This document shows, piece after piece, positions 18,888 to 28,714 of a stretch of 64,000 nucleotides of DNA. A program made the translations under genes and the position numbers. Under the pieces are notes generated by a model. That model was not told the origin of the DNA. It made no database searches and was given only the letters and a program-made list of their open reading frames with translations. This DNA is from Psychrosphaera haliotis (GTDB lineage: Bacteria; Pseudomonadota; Gammaproteobacteria; Enterobacterales; Alteromonadaceae). How positions within the stretch are numbered: the first letter of the stretch is position 1; the number at the start of each line of letters is the position of its first letter. Location of the stretch: NCBI RefSeq assembly GCF_039523615.1, contig NZ_BAAAFQ010000004.1, positions 186,001-250,000 of the forward strand. The letters are read 5' to 3'.

Positions 18888-20095
18888 GCGATAACCTCCT
18901 GACGTTCTATATCTAATGTTTGGGCTTCATTTTGTGGTGCTAACTTAATTGGTAAGTAAATTGAAAATACCGCGCCCCCAGATGACTTGTTCGTTACAGA
19001 AACAGTTCCTTGATGGGCTTGTGCTACGGTTTTCACCACTGATAAGCCAAGACCTGTGCCTTGTGAGCGAGTGGTATAAAAAGGTTCGAAAATCTTATCA
19101 ATAAGTGATTTTTTAATTCCAGGACCGTTGTCCTCTACTGATATACAAACCTGATTAGGTTTATCGTTAACTCTGCGCGCTGCTAAGTGTATCTGAACGC
19201 CTTCGCCAATAACCTGAACTGCATTGTGGACTAAATTAGTAATAGCGCTCGCCAAACTCGTTTTATTAGCTAATAAAAGAATGTCTGGTTCAGGCAACTC
19301 AACTGTCATAACACCAGTAGGGTTAACCATAGCGTCTGAACTCTGGTGAACACTGGTTAGTAATTGCTGAAGCGATACTTGTTCTAAAACTTGATTTTCA
19401 CCACTTTTGGCAAACATCAACATGTCGTTAACTTGCTTTTCTAAGTCTGACAAACGGGATGACAGTTTTTTGACAAAGCTTCCACGTTGCTCAGGTTTTA
19501 AACGGCCATTGGCCAGATTTGCTGAGTACAACATAGCTGCTGATAAAGGCGTTCTAATTTGGTGCGCTAAACTTGCAACCATTCGACCCAGCGCAGAGAC
19601 GCGCTGTAAGTGACTTATTCTTTCTTGAAGTTGCCTTGTTTCTGTTAAGTCCGTCATAACAATTAGCTGACCAGACTTAAGCGGCATGATTTCTAATTTA
19701 ACGCGACGACCATTCACAAGTGATACTTCGTGACCATCATCTTCACGTGGTTTGAAAGAACGAGCAATAACAGTTCGCCACTTTTCACCTTCAAGTGGTT
19801 CACCTAAAAGAGAAATTGCGAATTTATTTGCCTGACGTACCATACCTTTATTATCAAGTACCACTACGCCATTTGGCAGAATATCTACTAAATGACTGAG
19901 GTCATCATTTTGTTGACGAATTTCTTCAATTTGTTCACTTGAAAGGCGATGATTTTTATCAACCGAGGATAAGCTAGGAGAATTGGCCGCTTCTGGCTCA
20001 GCAAAGCTTCGAAATTTAGACGTGAATGATGCAAGTTTAATGTTTGCATCAATAACGCGCTGCTCTGTAATTGGAGTTGATAATCTGGCTGACAT
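18884..20095 (-). CDS. flrB: FlrB, flagellar sensor histidine kinase
   Basis: FlrB (FleS) phosphorylates FlrC. The 403-residue protein has no membrane segment, so it is a cytoplasmic kinase. It shows a PAS-like domain (about 65-150), a HisKA domain with the phospho-acceptor H178 in SLAHQIRTPL, and a HATPase domain with DNGPGI and GTGLGLSV motifs. The signal is unknown from sequence; in related bacteria it is thought to monitor flagellar assembly. It is preceded by a sigma-54-like element. Confidence 0.95.
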   Translation of the reverse strand: MSARLSTPITEQRVIDANIKLASFTSKFRSFAEPEAANSPSLSSVDKNHRLSSEQIEEIRQQNDDLSHLVDILPNGVVVLDNKGMVRQANKFAISLLGEPLEGEKWRTVIARSFKPREDDGHEVSLVNGRRVKLEIMPLKSGQLIVMTDLTETRQLQERISHLQRVSALGRMVASLAHQIRTPLSAAMLYSANLANGRLKPEQRGSFVKKLSSRLSDLEKQVNDMLMFAKSGENQVLEQVSLQQLLTSVHQSSDAMVNPTGVMTVELPEPDILLLANKTSLASAITNLVHNAVQVIGEGVQIHLAARRVNDKPNQVCISVEDNGPGIKKSLIDKIFEPFYTTRSQGTGLGLSVVKTVAQAHQGTVSVTNKSSGGAVFSIYLPIKLAPQNEAQTLDIERQEVIA

Positions 20096-20130
20096 AATAC
20101 TGCCTCACAAGTGTTAATACACCTTGATAC

Positions 20131-20147
20131 AAACAACTATTATGCCA
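20131..20147 (-). promoter_or_regulatory. probable sigma-54 promoter of flrBC
   Basis: On the minus strand the sequence reads TGGCATAATAGTTGTTT, with GG and GT 10 bp apart. The -24 half is excellent; the -12 half has GT where GC is usual. It lies in the 129 bp flrA-flrB gap, where a FlrA-activated promoter is expected by analogy with Vibrio. Confidence 0.6.
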
Positions 20148-20224
20148 ACTTTTAAACCCTTAATTAACAATGAGTTAGGTTATTATTTTAACTATTTTCT
20201 ACAACATCATTTTTTTGACAATGA

Positions 20225-21718
20225 TTAATCATCTTTATTTAAATCGTACTTACGCATCTTCTCAACAAGGGTTGTTCTACGAAGAGATAACTGCTCTGCC
20301 GCGCGCGAAACAACGTAATCACAACTTTGTAAAGCTTGCTCTATTAAGTTTACTTCTAATTCCGCTAGATACTCTTTTAAATCAATGCCCTCTTCTGGAA
20401 GCATAACCGTTGTAGGGTCAGCTACTGAAGTTGCAGACATCACAAAATCATCGTCATCGTCTGCTTCTTCTTCGTCGTTAAACGCAAAAATATCATTAAG
20501 TGCTTGGCGCTCTAAAATTTCATCTGGATATTCAGGAACAAATGGCGCTTCATCTGTATAGCAATAGCGCTGCGGAAGATCATGTACATCAACCATTTGA
20601 TTTGGGAACATGATAAGCAATCGCTCAACTAAATTACCAAGTTCTCGCACGTTACCTGGCCACCCATGTTGTTTTAATGACTCCAGAGCTCTATCCGTCA
20701 AATTAAAGCGCGCACTGTGCTGTTTTTCAAATCGAGTAATAAACTCTTGAATAAGGACTTCCAAATCGTCTCTTCGGTCTTTTAAAGACGGTGACTCGAT
20801 AGGGAAAACATTGAGTCGATAATATAAATCTTCTCTAAAGCGATTTTCTTCAATCATGGTTTCAAGATTTCTGTGTGTCGCCGCAATAATTCTCACATCG
20901 GCTTTTATTGCTTTACTTCCACCAACACGTTCATAAGTTCGCTCTTGAATAACTCGTAACAGTTTCACCTGCATTTGCAGGGGCATATCACCAATTTCAT
21001 CTAAAAATAGTGTTCCGCCTTGGGCTAGTTCAAATCGGCCTTTTCGTGAAGATATTGCTCCTGTGAACGCACCCTTTTCATGACCAAACAGCTCACTTTC
21101 TAAAAGCTCAGCAGGAATTGCACCACAGTTCACTGGTACAAATGGGCCTTTTGCTCTGTTTGACAATAGGTGAACATTACGAGCGATGACTTCTTTACCC
21201 GTACCAGAGTCACCTAATATAAGTACGTTTGCTTCTTTTTCAGCAACTTGCTTAATCAAAAAACGAATTGTTTGCATTGCATTTGTCTGACCTATAAGGC
21301 CGTCAAATAATGAGCCATCTGTAGAGGCGTTTCGCTTAGGGATCAAACGCTTATATTCTTGGCAATCTCTAATTTGTTGGGTAACCACAGGGTAGGAAAG
21401 TGGCTCACTTAGTAAGCCAATGACATTCTTTTTATCAAATAAGTATTTTAGGGTTTCACCTAAAACTAAAAAAGGAACCGCAGGCTGCGAGGCAACAATG
21501 GTTTCATGTTGGCCAGACGACAAGGCTCCTAATACGCAGGCCATAACACTTTCTTCTGGGTCACAAGCTTCGGCTAAAGTTGATTCAGACACCACTTCGC
21601 AACGCTCACCAATAAAGCCAAATAAATTGGCAATGAGTTGGGCCCTATTCTGATTTTCGTCCAAAATAAGGATTTTACCTAAGCCAACTTGTGCCGGAGT
21701 GATACTGTCTTTAACCAT
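20225..21718 (-). CDS. flrA: FlrA, master sigma-54 activator of the flagellar cascade
   Basis: FlrA (FleQ) is the top-level regulator of polar flagellar synthesis and in related species also binds c-di-GMP. The 497-residue protein has an N-terminal FleQ-type receiver-like domain (about 12-125), an AAA+ domain with GDSGTGKE (169-176) and GAFTGA (216-221), and a C-terminal Fis-type helix-turn-helix. The many c-di-GMP proteins in this window make c-di-GMP input to FlrA plausible, but this is inference. ligA lies directly upstream on the same strand. Confidence 0.95.
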   Translation of the reverse strand: MVKDSITPAQVGLGKILILDENQNRAQLIANLFGFIGERCEVVSESTLAEACDPEESVMACVLGALSSGQHETIVASQPAVPFLVLGETLKYLFDKKNVIGLLSEPLSYPVVTQQIRDCQEYKRLIPKRNASTDGSLFDGLIGQTNAMQTIRFLIKQVAEKEANVLILGDSGTGKEVIARNVHLLSNRAKGPFVPVNCGAIPAELLESELFGHEKGAFTGAISSRKGRFELAQGGTLFLDEIGDMPLQMQVKLLRVIQERTYERVGGSKAIKADVRIIAATHRNLETMIEENRFREDLYYRLNVFPIESPSLKDRRDDLEVLIQEFITRFEKQHSARFNLTDRALESLKQHGWPGNVRELGNLVERLLIMFPNQMVDVHDLPQRYCYTDEAPFVPEYPDEILERQALNDIFAFNDEEEADDDDDFVMSATSVADPTTVMLPEEGIDLKEYLAELEVNLIEQALQSCDYVVSRAAEQLSLRRTTLVEKMRKYDLNKDD

Positions 21719-21757
21719 GGTTTGTTCAAATACTATCTTATTGATTTTATAGTATTG

Positions 21758-21785
21758 ATTGTAACTTCGATCACCTTAGTTGCAA
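21758..21785 (-). promoter_or_regulatory. sigma-70 type promoter of flrA
   Basis: On the minus strand TTGCAA and TACAAT are 16 bp apart, about 40 bp upstream of the flrA ATG. A housekeeping promoter is expected for the top regulator of the cascade. Confidence 0.5.
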
Positions 21786-21852
21786 GCACTTCCGACAATA
21801 AATTGACGAAAATGCTTGTTTGACTAAATATTGACGAATAGAGGCTTGGCTT

Positions 21853-23889
21853 TTAGTAACTCACGTTGTGTTTAGTTAATAGCGCTAACAAACCGTCTTC
21901 GTCTAAAACCGGTACTTCAAGGTCTTGCGCTTTAGTTAATTTAGAGCCTGCTTTTTCACCCGCTATTAAAAAGTCAGTTTTTGCGGAAACACTACCTGCT
22001 ACCTTTGCGCCTAAACCAATTAATAATGACTTAGCGTCGTTTCGGCTAACAACGTTCAAAGATCCCGTTATTACATAGGTTAAGCCAACTAAAGGTTGTT
22101 CATCTGCTGATTTCTTTTCGATAACAGGCCAGCTAACGCCTGCGTTTATCAGCTTTTCTATCACTTCTAAATTGTGACTCTCTCGGAAAAAGGCATGCAC
22201 ATGTTGAGCAACAATGTTTCCTACGTCGCTTACTTCTATTAACGCTTCAATATCCGCATTTTCGATATTTTCTAACGTTAAAAAATGTGCCGCTAAATTA
22301 GCTGCGGTAGCTTCGCCCACTTCCCTTATTCCTAGTGAATAAATAAATTTAGGTAAGGTTGTGGATTTTGCTTCTTGTAATGCTTGAATAAGATTTAACG
22401 CCGATTTTGGCCCCATTCTTTCTAAGCTTACAAGTTGTTCTTCTGTTACGTTAAACAAGTCTGCTGGCGAATGGATCATATCTGCATCAACCAGTTGGTC
22501 CACAATTTTGTCACCTAACCCGTCAACATCTAGCGCTTTTCTTGACGCAAAGTGTTTAATGGCTTGTTTTCGTTGTGCGCCGCAAACAAGCCCTCCAGTA
22601 CATCGAGTAACAGCCTCGCCTTCTGGTTTTTCAACATGCGATTGACACACTGGGCACTCTTGAGGGAATTCAATATCGCGAGCAGTATCAGGACGCCTAT
22701 CAACAACGACACCAGCAATTTGTGGAATAACGTCACCTGCTCGTCGGATAATTACCGTGTCGCCTATTTTTATACCTAGTCGTTCAATTTCTTCAACGTT
22801 GTGAAGTGTTGCATTCGAAACGGTAACACCACCAACAAAAACCGGCTCCAGTTTAGCTACTGGCGTTATAGCACCGGTTCTTCCAACTTGAAATTCAACA
22901 TCTCTTAATACTGTTAACTCTTCTTGCGCTGGAAATTTATACGCAATGGCCCATCGAGGCGCTCGAGCAACAAAACCTAACTGAAGCTGGGAATCAATGT
23001 CATTCACTTTTAAAACCGTGCCGTCGATTTCGTAGTTAAGTTCTGCGCGCTTTTCTTGGATTTGAGAATAAAATTCAAGTACGCCTGAAACACCATTTAC
23101 AACTTTTACCTCTGGACACAAAGGTAATCCCCAGCTATTAACGAGTTTTAAACGGTCGTAATGTGAGTTTGGTAGCGTAATCTCGTCGCTAACGACACCT
23201 AGGCTATATGCATAAAAACCCAAAGGTCTTGATGCTGTAATTTTAGAGTCTAACTGTCTTAAGCTACCGGCGGCACCATTTCGAGGGTTAACCATAGGTT
23301 TTGTGTTTTCTGCACGTGCTTTATCGTTGTACGCATTAAATCCGTCTAACCATAAAAACACTTCACCTCTTACTTCAACTCGCTGAGGTATGTTCTTACC
23401 TGTTAAACGAAGAGGAATCGATTTTATGGTTCTTACATTAGCAGTGATATTTTCACCGACGGAACCATCACCCCTCGTTGCAGCTTGAATTAAAACGCCG
23501 TCCACATAAAGTAAACTGACCGCCAAACCATCTAACTTAGGCTCACAGCAAAATTCCAATTCTTCATCAGACTTTAAACGTTCATTTATTCTTTTATTAA
23601 AAGCGACAAATTCTTCTTCTACCATTGCATTATCTAGCGATAGCATAGGTACTTCGTGAGTAACTTGTTGGAATTTATCCAGAGCCTCACCACCCACTTT
23701 TTGGGTTGGTGAATCAGGAAGTTTTGATTCCGGATTTTCTCTTTCTAACCTTTGCAACTCACGAAAAATGCGATCGTACTCCGCATCTGGCACGGTAGGA
23801 TTATCCAAAACATAATATTGATGGTTATATTCTTGTAGTTGGTTTACAAGTGCCTTTATTTTTACTTCTATTTCACTTTGGATAGACAT
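21853..23889 (-). CDS. ligA: LigA, NAD-dependent DNA ligase
   Basis: LigA seals nicks in replication and repair using NAD+. The 678-residue protein contains the adenylation motif EPKLDG with the active lysine near residue 118. It also has the OB fold, a four-cysteine zinc finger (CPVC...C...C, about 412-436), helix-hairpin-helix repeats and a C-terminal BRCT domain (about 595-670). Length is normal. zipA, often next to ligA in gammaproteobacteria, is absent; the upstream neighbour is a divergent GGDEF gene. Confidence 0.97.
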   Translation of the reverse strand: MSIQSEIEVKIKALVNQLQEYNHQYYVLDNPTVPDAEYDRIFRELQRLERENPESKLPDSPTQKVGGEALDKFQQVTHEVPMLSLDNAMVEEEFVAFNKRINERLKSDEELEFCCEPKLDGLAVSLLYVDGVLIQAATRGDGSVGENITANVRTIKSIPLRLTGKNIPQRVEVRGEVFLWLDGFNAYNDKARAENTKPMVNPRNGAAGSLRQLDSKITASRPLGFYAYSLGVVSDEITLPNSHYDRLKLVNSWGLPLCPEVKVVNGVSGVLEFYSQIQEKRAELNYEIDGTVLKVNDIDSQLQLGFVARAPRWAIAYKFPAQEELTVLRDVEFQVGRTGAITPVAKLEPVFVGGVTVSNATLHNVEEIERLGIKIGDTVIIRRAGDVIPQIAGVVVDRRPDTARDIEFPQECPVCQSHVEKPEGEAVTRCTGGLVCGAQRKQAIKHFASRKALDVDGLGDKIVDQLVDADMIHSPADLFNVTEEQLVSLERMGPKSALNLIQALQEAKSTTLPKFIYSLGIREVGEATAANLAAHFLTLENIENADIEALIEVSDVGNIVAQHVHAFFRESHNLEVIEKLINAGVSWPVIEKKSADEQPLVGLTYVITGSLNVVSRNDAKSLLIGLGAKVAGSVSAKTDFLIAGEKAGSKLTKAQDLEVPVLDEDGLLALLTKHNVSY

Positions 23890-24083
23890 ATTTACGCCAA
23901 ATAACTTAAAAATTGTTTTTATTTTAAAGGTAATTTGCGAAAAATTTAAACTAAATTAACATTAAGCATATACAAACCTGTTTTAACTTAGGAAATGTAG
24001 TGATTTTTTTCTATTTTTATGTCATTTTATCGCGTTATTTTATGACTAAACATTCATCTTATTTGGGATTATATTTGTAACTT

Positions 24084-25946
24084 ATGCGGGTTTTAATTGT
24101 ATTTTTAGTTTTGTTGCTATCTTTGCCTAGTTTTGCACTTTTTGCCGAAGCAACAAACGAAGTCGAGTTTAAAAAAGAGTTAATAGCTCTGAAGGTAGAC
24201 TATGCTTTGTCGCCTAATAAAAAGTTAGAGGCTTTGGAAACGCTTATTTTGCTAGCTGAATCTAACGATTGGCGTCATTCGGAAATTCGCTCACAGGTAT
24301 ACAAAGCTGAAATCCTCATTTCTTTAGAACAAATTCAATCTGCACAAAAGATAGTTGATCTCTACATGCCTAGAACTACGGCCGCTCATTTATTAGAGTC
24401 GAGAGCTCGCCTACAACTTGTCCAAATTACGATCAATACAACACAAAACAAACCAATAATGGATTTAGTTAACAATATTGAAGAAAATATTTTGTTAATT
24501 GAAAATGAAAAAGCAGTTGCTGACTTAAATAGCGGGTTAGGAATTGCCCTTTATACTATTCGCAATAATGAAAGTGCCTTAAAACATCTTGAAAATGCTA
24601 GAAAACTTTACAAAGAAATGGGCGATGAGATTGGCCTTTCAGAAACATTAAACTCTTTGGCCAATATATTCAGTGAAGAAAAGGAACCTGATATTGCTAT
24701 TGAGTACCTTTCTGAAGCATTAAAAGTAATGCGCAAGTTTGGCGATAAACACGGTGAGTCGATTCTTCTATATAACCTAGCTCAAAACTATATTGCTAAG
24801 CAGGACTATGAAAAAGCACAACAAAACCTAGCGAGCACATTAAAATTAAATCAAGAACTTGATGATATAGCCGGGATTGCCTGGACAAACAAATCGTTAG
24901 GCCAAGTTTTTGAGGAACAAAATAATTACGAAAAAGCGCTGTTGTATTATCAGCAAGCATCAGTATTTTTCAAAGATAATAATGATAAAACCAACATCAT
25001 TAACGTATCTTTAGGTAAAATAAATTGCCTCATAGAATTAGAACAGAGTAATGAAGCAAACCAGGAGTTGTTAGTTCTGAAGCCCATTATTGACGAATAC
25101 AAAGATGAATATTGGCAAGCACCCTATCAACGTATGAATGCAAAACTTTACGCATTAAATAAAGATTACAAAGCGGCTTATGAAACCCAAGTAGAGGTTA
25201 CAAAAAGCTATAATGATATATACAAAAATGACGCTAACAATGATATCCAAGAGCTATTAGTTAAATTTGATTTAGACAAAAAGGCAAATGATAACCGAAT
25301 TCTTCAGCAAGAAAATGAGCTGCAAGAGCTTCGTTTAAAACAAAAACAAAAAGAAAGTACAATTTGGCGAATGGCAATGGCATTTGCTGTGTTGATCATG
25401 GTCCTCATTGGCTATTTATTACAACGTATTCTTGTAAACAGAAATCACTTCCAAGAGATGGCGTTAAAGGACCACTTAACCGGAGCACCAAACCGTAGAG
25501 CTATTTTAGAGTTTGCTGAACGTCAATATCAATTATCAAAACGTAACCGTACTCCTTTAACCGTTGCTATTATCGATTTAGACTTTTTCAAATCTATAAA
25601 TGATAACTATGGGCACGATGTTGGCGATGAAGTATTAAAAGCATTTTCAACCGCTATAAGCAGTTCAATTAGAAGTCAGGATCAATTTGGTCGTTATGGT
25701 GGAGAAGAATGGTTATTGGTTTTGACTAATACTCCAGTAGAAGATGTGAGCATAATTTTTGAACGAATTACTAAAAACCTAAGCTCTATTGAGGTTGATA
25801 GCTTGCCTGTAGACTTAAAAATCACCTTTAGCTTAGGCGCTGCCCAAGTCGACAAAAAAGACACAACGGTGAACAAAACAATTAACCGCGCTGATACAAA
25901 TTTATACCAAGCAAAAGAGTCTGGCCGAAACAAAGCCATATTCTAA
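24084..25946 (+). CDS. TPR-repeat periplasmic sensor diguanylate cyclase
   Basis: The protein probably makes c-di-GMP in response to a periplasmic cue. It has 620 residues: a signal peptide (1-20), tetratricopeptide repeats over about 130-350, a coiled-coil region, one membrane helix (about 428-448) and a cytoplasmic GGDEF domain. The active-site motif is GGEEW, and an inhibitory I-site RSQD lies five residues before it, so the enzyme looks active and product-inhibited. Its start lacks a clear Shine-Dalgarno. It is divergent from ligA and monocistronic. The ligand or partner of the TPR domain cannot be read from the sequence. Confidence 0.9.
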   Translation: MRVLIVFLVLLLSLPSFALFAEATNEVEFKKELIALKVDYALSPNKKLEALETLILLAESNDWRHSEIRSQVYKAEILISLEQIQSAQKIVDLYMPRTTAAHLLESRARLQLVQITINTTQNKPIMDLVNNIEENILLIENEKAVADLNSGLGIALYTIRNNESALKHLENARKLYKEMGDEIGLSETLNSLANIFSEEKEPDIAIEYLSEALKVMRKFGDKHGESILLYNLAQNYIAKQDYEKAQQNLASTLKLNQELDDIAGIAWTNKSLGQVFEEQNNYEKALLYYQQASVFFKDNNDKTNIINVSLGKINCLIELEQSNEANQELLVLKPIIDEYKDEYWQAPYQRMNAKLYALNKDYKAAYETQVEVTKSYNDIYKNDANNDIQELLVKFDLDKKANDNRILQQENELQELRLKQKQKESTIWRMAMAFAVLIMVLIGYLLQRILVNRNHFQEMALKDHLTGAPNRRAILEFAERQYQLSKRNRTPLTVAIIDLDFFKSINDNYGHDVGDEVLKAFSTAISSSIRSQDQFGRYGGEEWLLVLTNTPVEDVSIIFERITKNLSSIEVDSLPVDLKITFSLGAAQVDKKDTTVNKTINRADTNLYQAKESGRNKAIF

Positions 25947-25947
25947 A

Positions 25948-26004
25948 ACACGTTACTTCAAACTTTCCCTTTTAAGTAACGTGTATCCATTGATTGCACG
26001 TTAC
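25948..26004. promoter_or_regulatory. array of CACGTTAC half-sites before the WYL gene
   Basis: A perfect 11-bp inverted repeat (acacgttactt / aagtaacgtgt, 15-base spacer) begins just after the upstream stop codon, and a third CACGTTAC copy lies at 25997-26004. Half-sites are at 25949, 25976 (reverse) and 25997. No T-run follows, so a terminator is less likely than an operator. It sits 80-140 bp before the WYL-domain regulator gene. Confidence 0.6.
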
Positions 26005-26086
26005 CTTGAAGCTCGCTGTTATACATATACATGCTAAAACAAAGCCTTTAAACTACCCAGATTGGAAACATTTTAAAGGATTAAAC

Positions 26087-26956
26087 ATGACCCAGGCAGA
26101 TTGGCCATATCGCTACGACTTATTACTTCGATTAAGATTAATTGAAATAGTCGCTTTGTGGGAAGGACGTTTAACAACCAAACACCTGTGTGATTATTTT
26201 GGCATTCGTCGTCAGCAAGCTTCTAAAGATATAAAAAAATACCTAGAAGAAATCGCTCCTGAAAACTTAATGTATGACTCATCACAAAAAGGTTATTTGC
26301 CAACAACAAACTTTAAGCCCGTTTTAACTCAAGGAACAGCTGAAGAGTATTTACACCTGCTAGAAAGAAACAACGATTTAAACTTACATTTTGAACGCCT
26401 AGATCTCGGTTTTGGTCATTGCCACCAAATCCCTCTGCCAAATAGAGCAATTGGCGCTGAGATATTAAGACCAATTATCAAAGCATGTCATAACAACCTT
26501 CGTTTGGAAGTCGATTACCGTTCGATTAATGATCCAAAACCAGACGGCCGTGTTATAGCTCCTCACTCTTTGGTTTTTGCTGCTAATCGTTGGCATGTAA
26601 GGGCCTACTGCGAAAAGAATCAGGCTTATAGAGACTTTGTATTGACTCGTTTTTTTAATACTCCAGAGCTCGAAGAGTCAAAAAGTAATTTTACTGAGCA
26701 ACAAGATACCAGCTGGAATGAAATGATTACTGTCATCATAGTGGCAGACCCTCGTTTAACCGACGAACAAAAAGAAGTTATTGAATGTGACTACGGTATG
26801 AATAATGGGACGCTTGAAATTACGATAAGAGCGAGTCTAATAGCTTACCTTTTACGCTCACTAAATATTGAAATTCACACGATTAATGCGGACCCTAAAG
26901 CCCAACAAATTGTAATCCGAAACCTTGACGCTATTAAGGCCTGGGTATTTGACTAA
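26087..26956 (+). CDS. WYL-domain transcriptional regulator (BrxR/CapW-like)
   Basis: The 289-residue protein looks like a DNA-binding repressor with a ligand-sensing WYL domain. The ATG at 26087 has AAAGGA six bases upstream and is preferred over a TTG 93 bases earlier. It has an N-terminal winged helix-turn-helix (about residues 10-70), a WYL domain (about 120-200) with PHSLVFAANRWHVRAYC, and a C-terminal WCX-like extension. This pattern resembles the BrxR/CapW regulators found with anti-phage systems. No defence gene lies within this window on either side, so its target could be itself or distant genes. The exact subfamily needs a profile search. Confidence 0.8.
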   Translation: MTQADWPYRYDLLLRLRLIEIVALWEGRLTTKHLCDYFGIRRQQASKDIKKYLEEIAPENLMYDSSQKGYLPTTNFKPVLTQGTAEEYLHLLERNNDLNLHFERLDLGFGHCHQIPLPNRAIGAEILRPIIKACHNNLRLEVDYRSINDPKPDGRVIAPHSLVFAANRWHVRAYCEKNQAYRDFVLTRFFNTPELEESKSNFTEQQDTSWNEMITVIIVADPRLTDEQKEVIECDYGMNNGTLEITIRASLIAYLLRSLNIEIHTINADPKAQQIVIRNLDAIKAWVFD

Positions 26957-27156
26957 TACCCTTGGTGTTTTTGCTTTTAAATTAATATTTGCTTCCGTTA
27001 TACCAACATTGTTTTGAACTTGATGATTTTTAAGTTATTTTGAGACTCAAACATTTGTATTCAACTATCCTTTTTATTTGTTTATTGACCCCTTTGTAGT
27101 GAAACAAAAAACTAATTAACATATATTGGATTTGAATGTAATTATTGGGAAAAAGC

Positions 27157-28689
27157 ATGATCTCTAACACTATAAATCGCTCAGGCACCCTCATTTTAAC
27201 TTTATTGTTTACCATGAGTATTGGTTTAGCCGCCGCCCCCCAAATCAACAAAATTTCTCCTAAAGTGGATGAAAGCACAACACAAGAATTTACGACCAAA
27301 ATAAAAGGTAAAAAAATAAAATATACTGCCACCATTGGCAATCAACCAGTTTGGGATAAAGATGGTCAACCTACTGCAACTTTATTTTATACTTATTATC
27401 AGCGCTCTGACCTAAAGAGCAACGAAACACGTCCATTGGTAATTTCATTTAACGGTGGGCCTGGTTCAGCATCAGTATGGATGCATATGGCTTACACTGG
27501 GCCTAAAATACTAAATGTTGATGATGAAGGTTACCCTTTACAACCTTACGGAACCAAAACAAACCCATATTCAATTTTAGATGTTGCCGACATCGTTTTT
27601 GTAAATCCAGTTAATACGGGTTATTCAAGAGTATTGCCAGATAAAGACGGCAAAATGCCAAGCAGAGACAAGCAGAAATCACAATTTTTTGGCGTAAACG
27701 CAGATATAAAATACCTAGCAGATTGGATTTCAACATTTGTCACTCGCAATAATCGCTGGCGTTCTCCAAAGTATCTTATCGGTGAAAGCTACGGCACAAC
27801 TCGCGTTGCAGGTCTTTCACATGAGTTACAAAACAATCAATGGATGTATTTAAATGGCGTTATTCTAGTATCGCCAACCGACATGGGTATTAAACGTGAT
27901 GGGCCAGTTAAGTCAGCTAACCGCCTTCCATACTTTGCAGCCGCAGCTTGGTATCACAATAAACTTAACCCTGAATTACAAAACAAAGATTTAATAAATG
28001 TTCTGAATGAAGCTGAGAAATTTACTATCAATGAATATATTCCAGCTTTGGCTCAAGGTGGTTTTATTGTTCAGCAGCATAAGGAAAGCATTGCTAGGAA
28101 GGTTTCGTATTATTCAGGCCTCCCAGTAAAAACGGTATTGCAAAACAATTTGGATATCAGCACGTCTTTCTTTTGGAAAGACCTTTTGCGAGATGAAAGC
28201 AAGACGCTTGGCCGATTGGACTCTCGTTATTTAGGTATAGACGAGCAAGATGCTGGTAGTCGTCCTGACTATTACGCTGAGTTAACTTCTTGGTTACACA
28301 GCTTCACTCCGGCCATTAACTATTATTTACGTGAAGAATTGGGTTATAAGACTGACCTTAAATACAACATGTTTGGTAGCGTTCATCCGTGGGATAGAAG
28401 CAATAATAATACGGGCAAAAGCTTACGATTAGCTATGGCGCAAAACCCTTATTTAAATGTGATGGTTCAAGCGGGATATTATGACGGCGCAACTAATTAT
28501 TTTGATGCTAAGTACTCTATGTGGCAAATAGATCAAAGTGGAAAAATGAAAGACAGACTGTCATTTAAAGGCTATCGAAGCGGCCACATGATGTACCTAA
28601 GAAAAGAAGATTTAAAACAATCTAACCAAGATATTAGGGACTTTATAAAAGCCAGCTTACCTAACACAGCGACTCCCGCTAAATACTAA
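27157..28689 (+). CDS. secreted S10-like serine carboxypeptidase
   Basis: The 510-residue protein is an alpha/beta-hydrolase of the serine carboxypeptidase (S10) type, expected to trim peptides in the periplasm or outside. The ATG at 27157 has GGGA six bases upstream and gives a clear signal peptide ending near LAAAP. The oxyanion motif NGGPGSASVW is near residue 100. The nucleophile is in GESYG (Ser about 211). A late Asp and His are present in the segments YYDGATNYFDAKY and RSGHMMY. A BNR-type secreted protein follows 25 bp later. The substrate is unknown. Confidence 0.87.
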   Translation: MISNTINRSGTLILTLLFTMSIGLAAAPQINKISPKVDESTTQEFTTKIKGKKIKYTATIGNQPVWDKDGQPTATLFYTYYQRSDLKSNETRPLVISFNGGPGSASVWMHMAYTGPKILNVDDEGYPLQPYGTKTNPYSILDVADIVFVNPVNTGYSRVLPDKDGKMPSRDKQKSQFFGVNADIKYLADWISTFVTRNNRWRSPKYLIGESYGTTRVAGLSHELQNNQWMYLNGVILVSPTDMGIKRDGPVKSANRLPYFAAAAWYHNKLNPELQNKDLINVLNEAEKFTINEYIPALAQGGFIVQQHKESIARKVSYYSGLPVKTVLQNNLDISTSFFWKDLLRDESKTLGRLDSRYLGIDEQDAGSRPDYYAELTSWLHSFTPAINYYLREELGYKTDLKYNMFGSVHPWDRSNNNTGKSLRLAMAQNPYLNVMVQAGYYDGATNYFDAKYSMWQIDQSGKMKDRLSFKGYRSGHMMYLRKEDLKQSNQDIRDFIKASLPNTATPAKY

Positions 28690-28714
28690 AATTGACGTAC
28701 GGGTTAATTACAAA

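Noticed and set aside
25948..25984. Terminator of the TPR-GGDEF gene
   Set aside because: The inverted repeat lacks a T-run and has a 15-base loop; a third copy of its core nearby points to protein binding instead.
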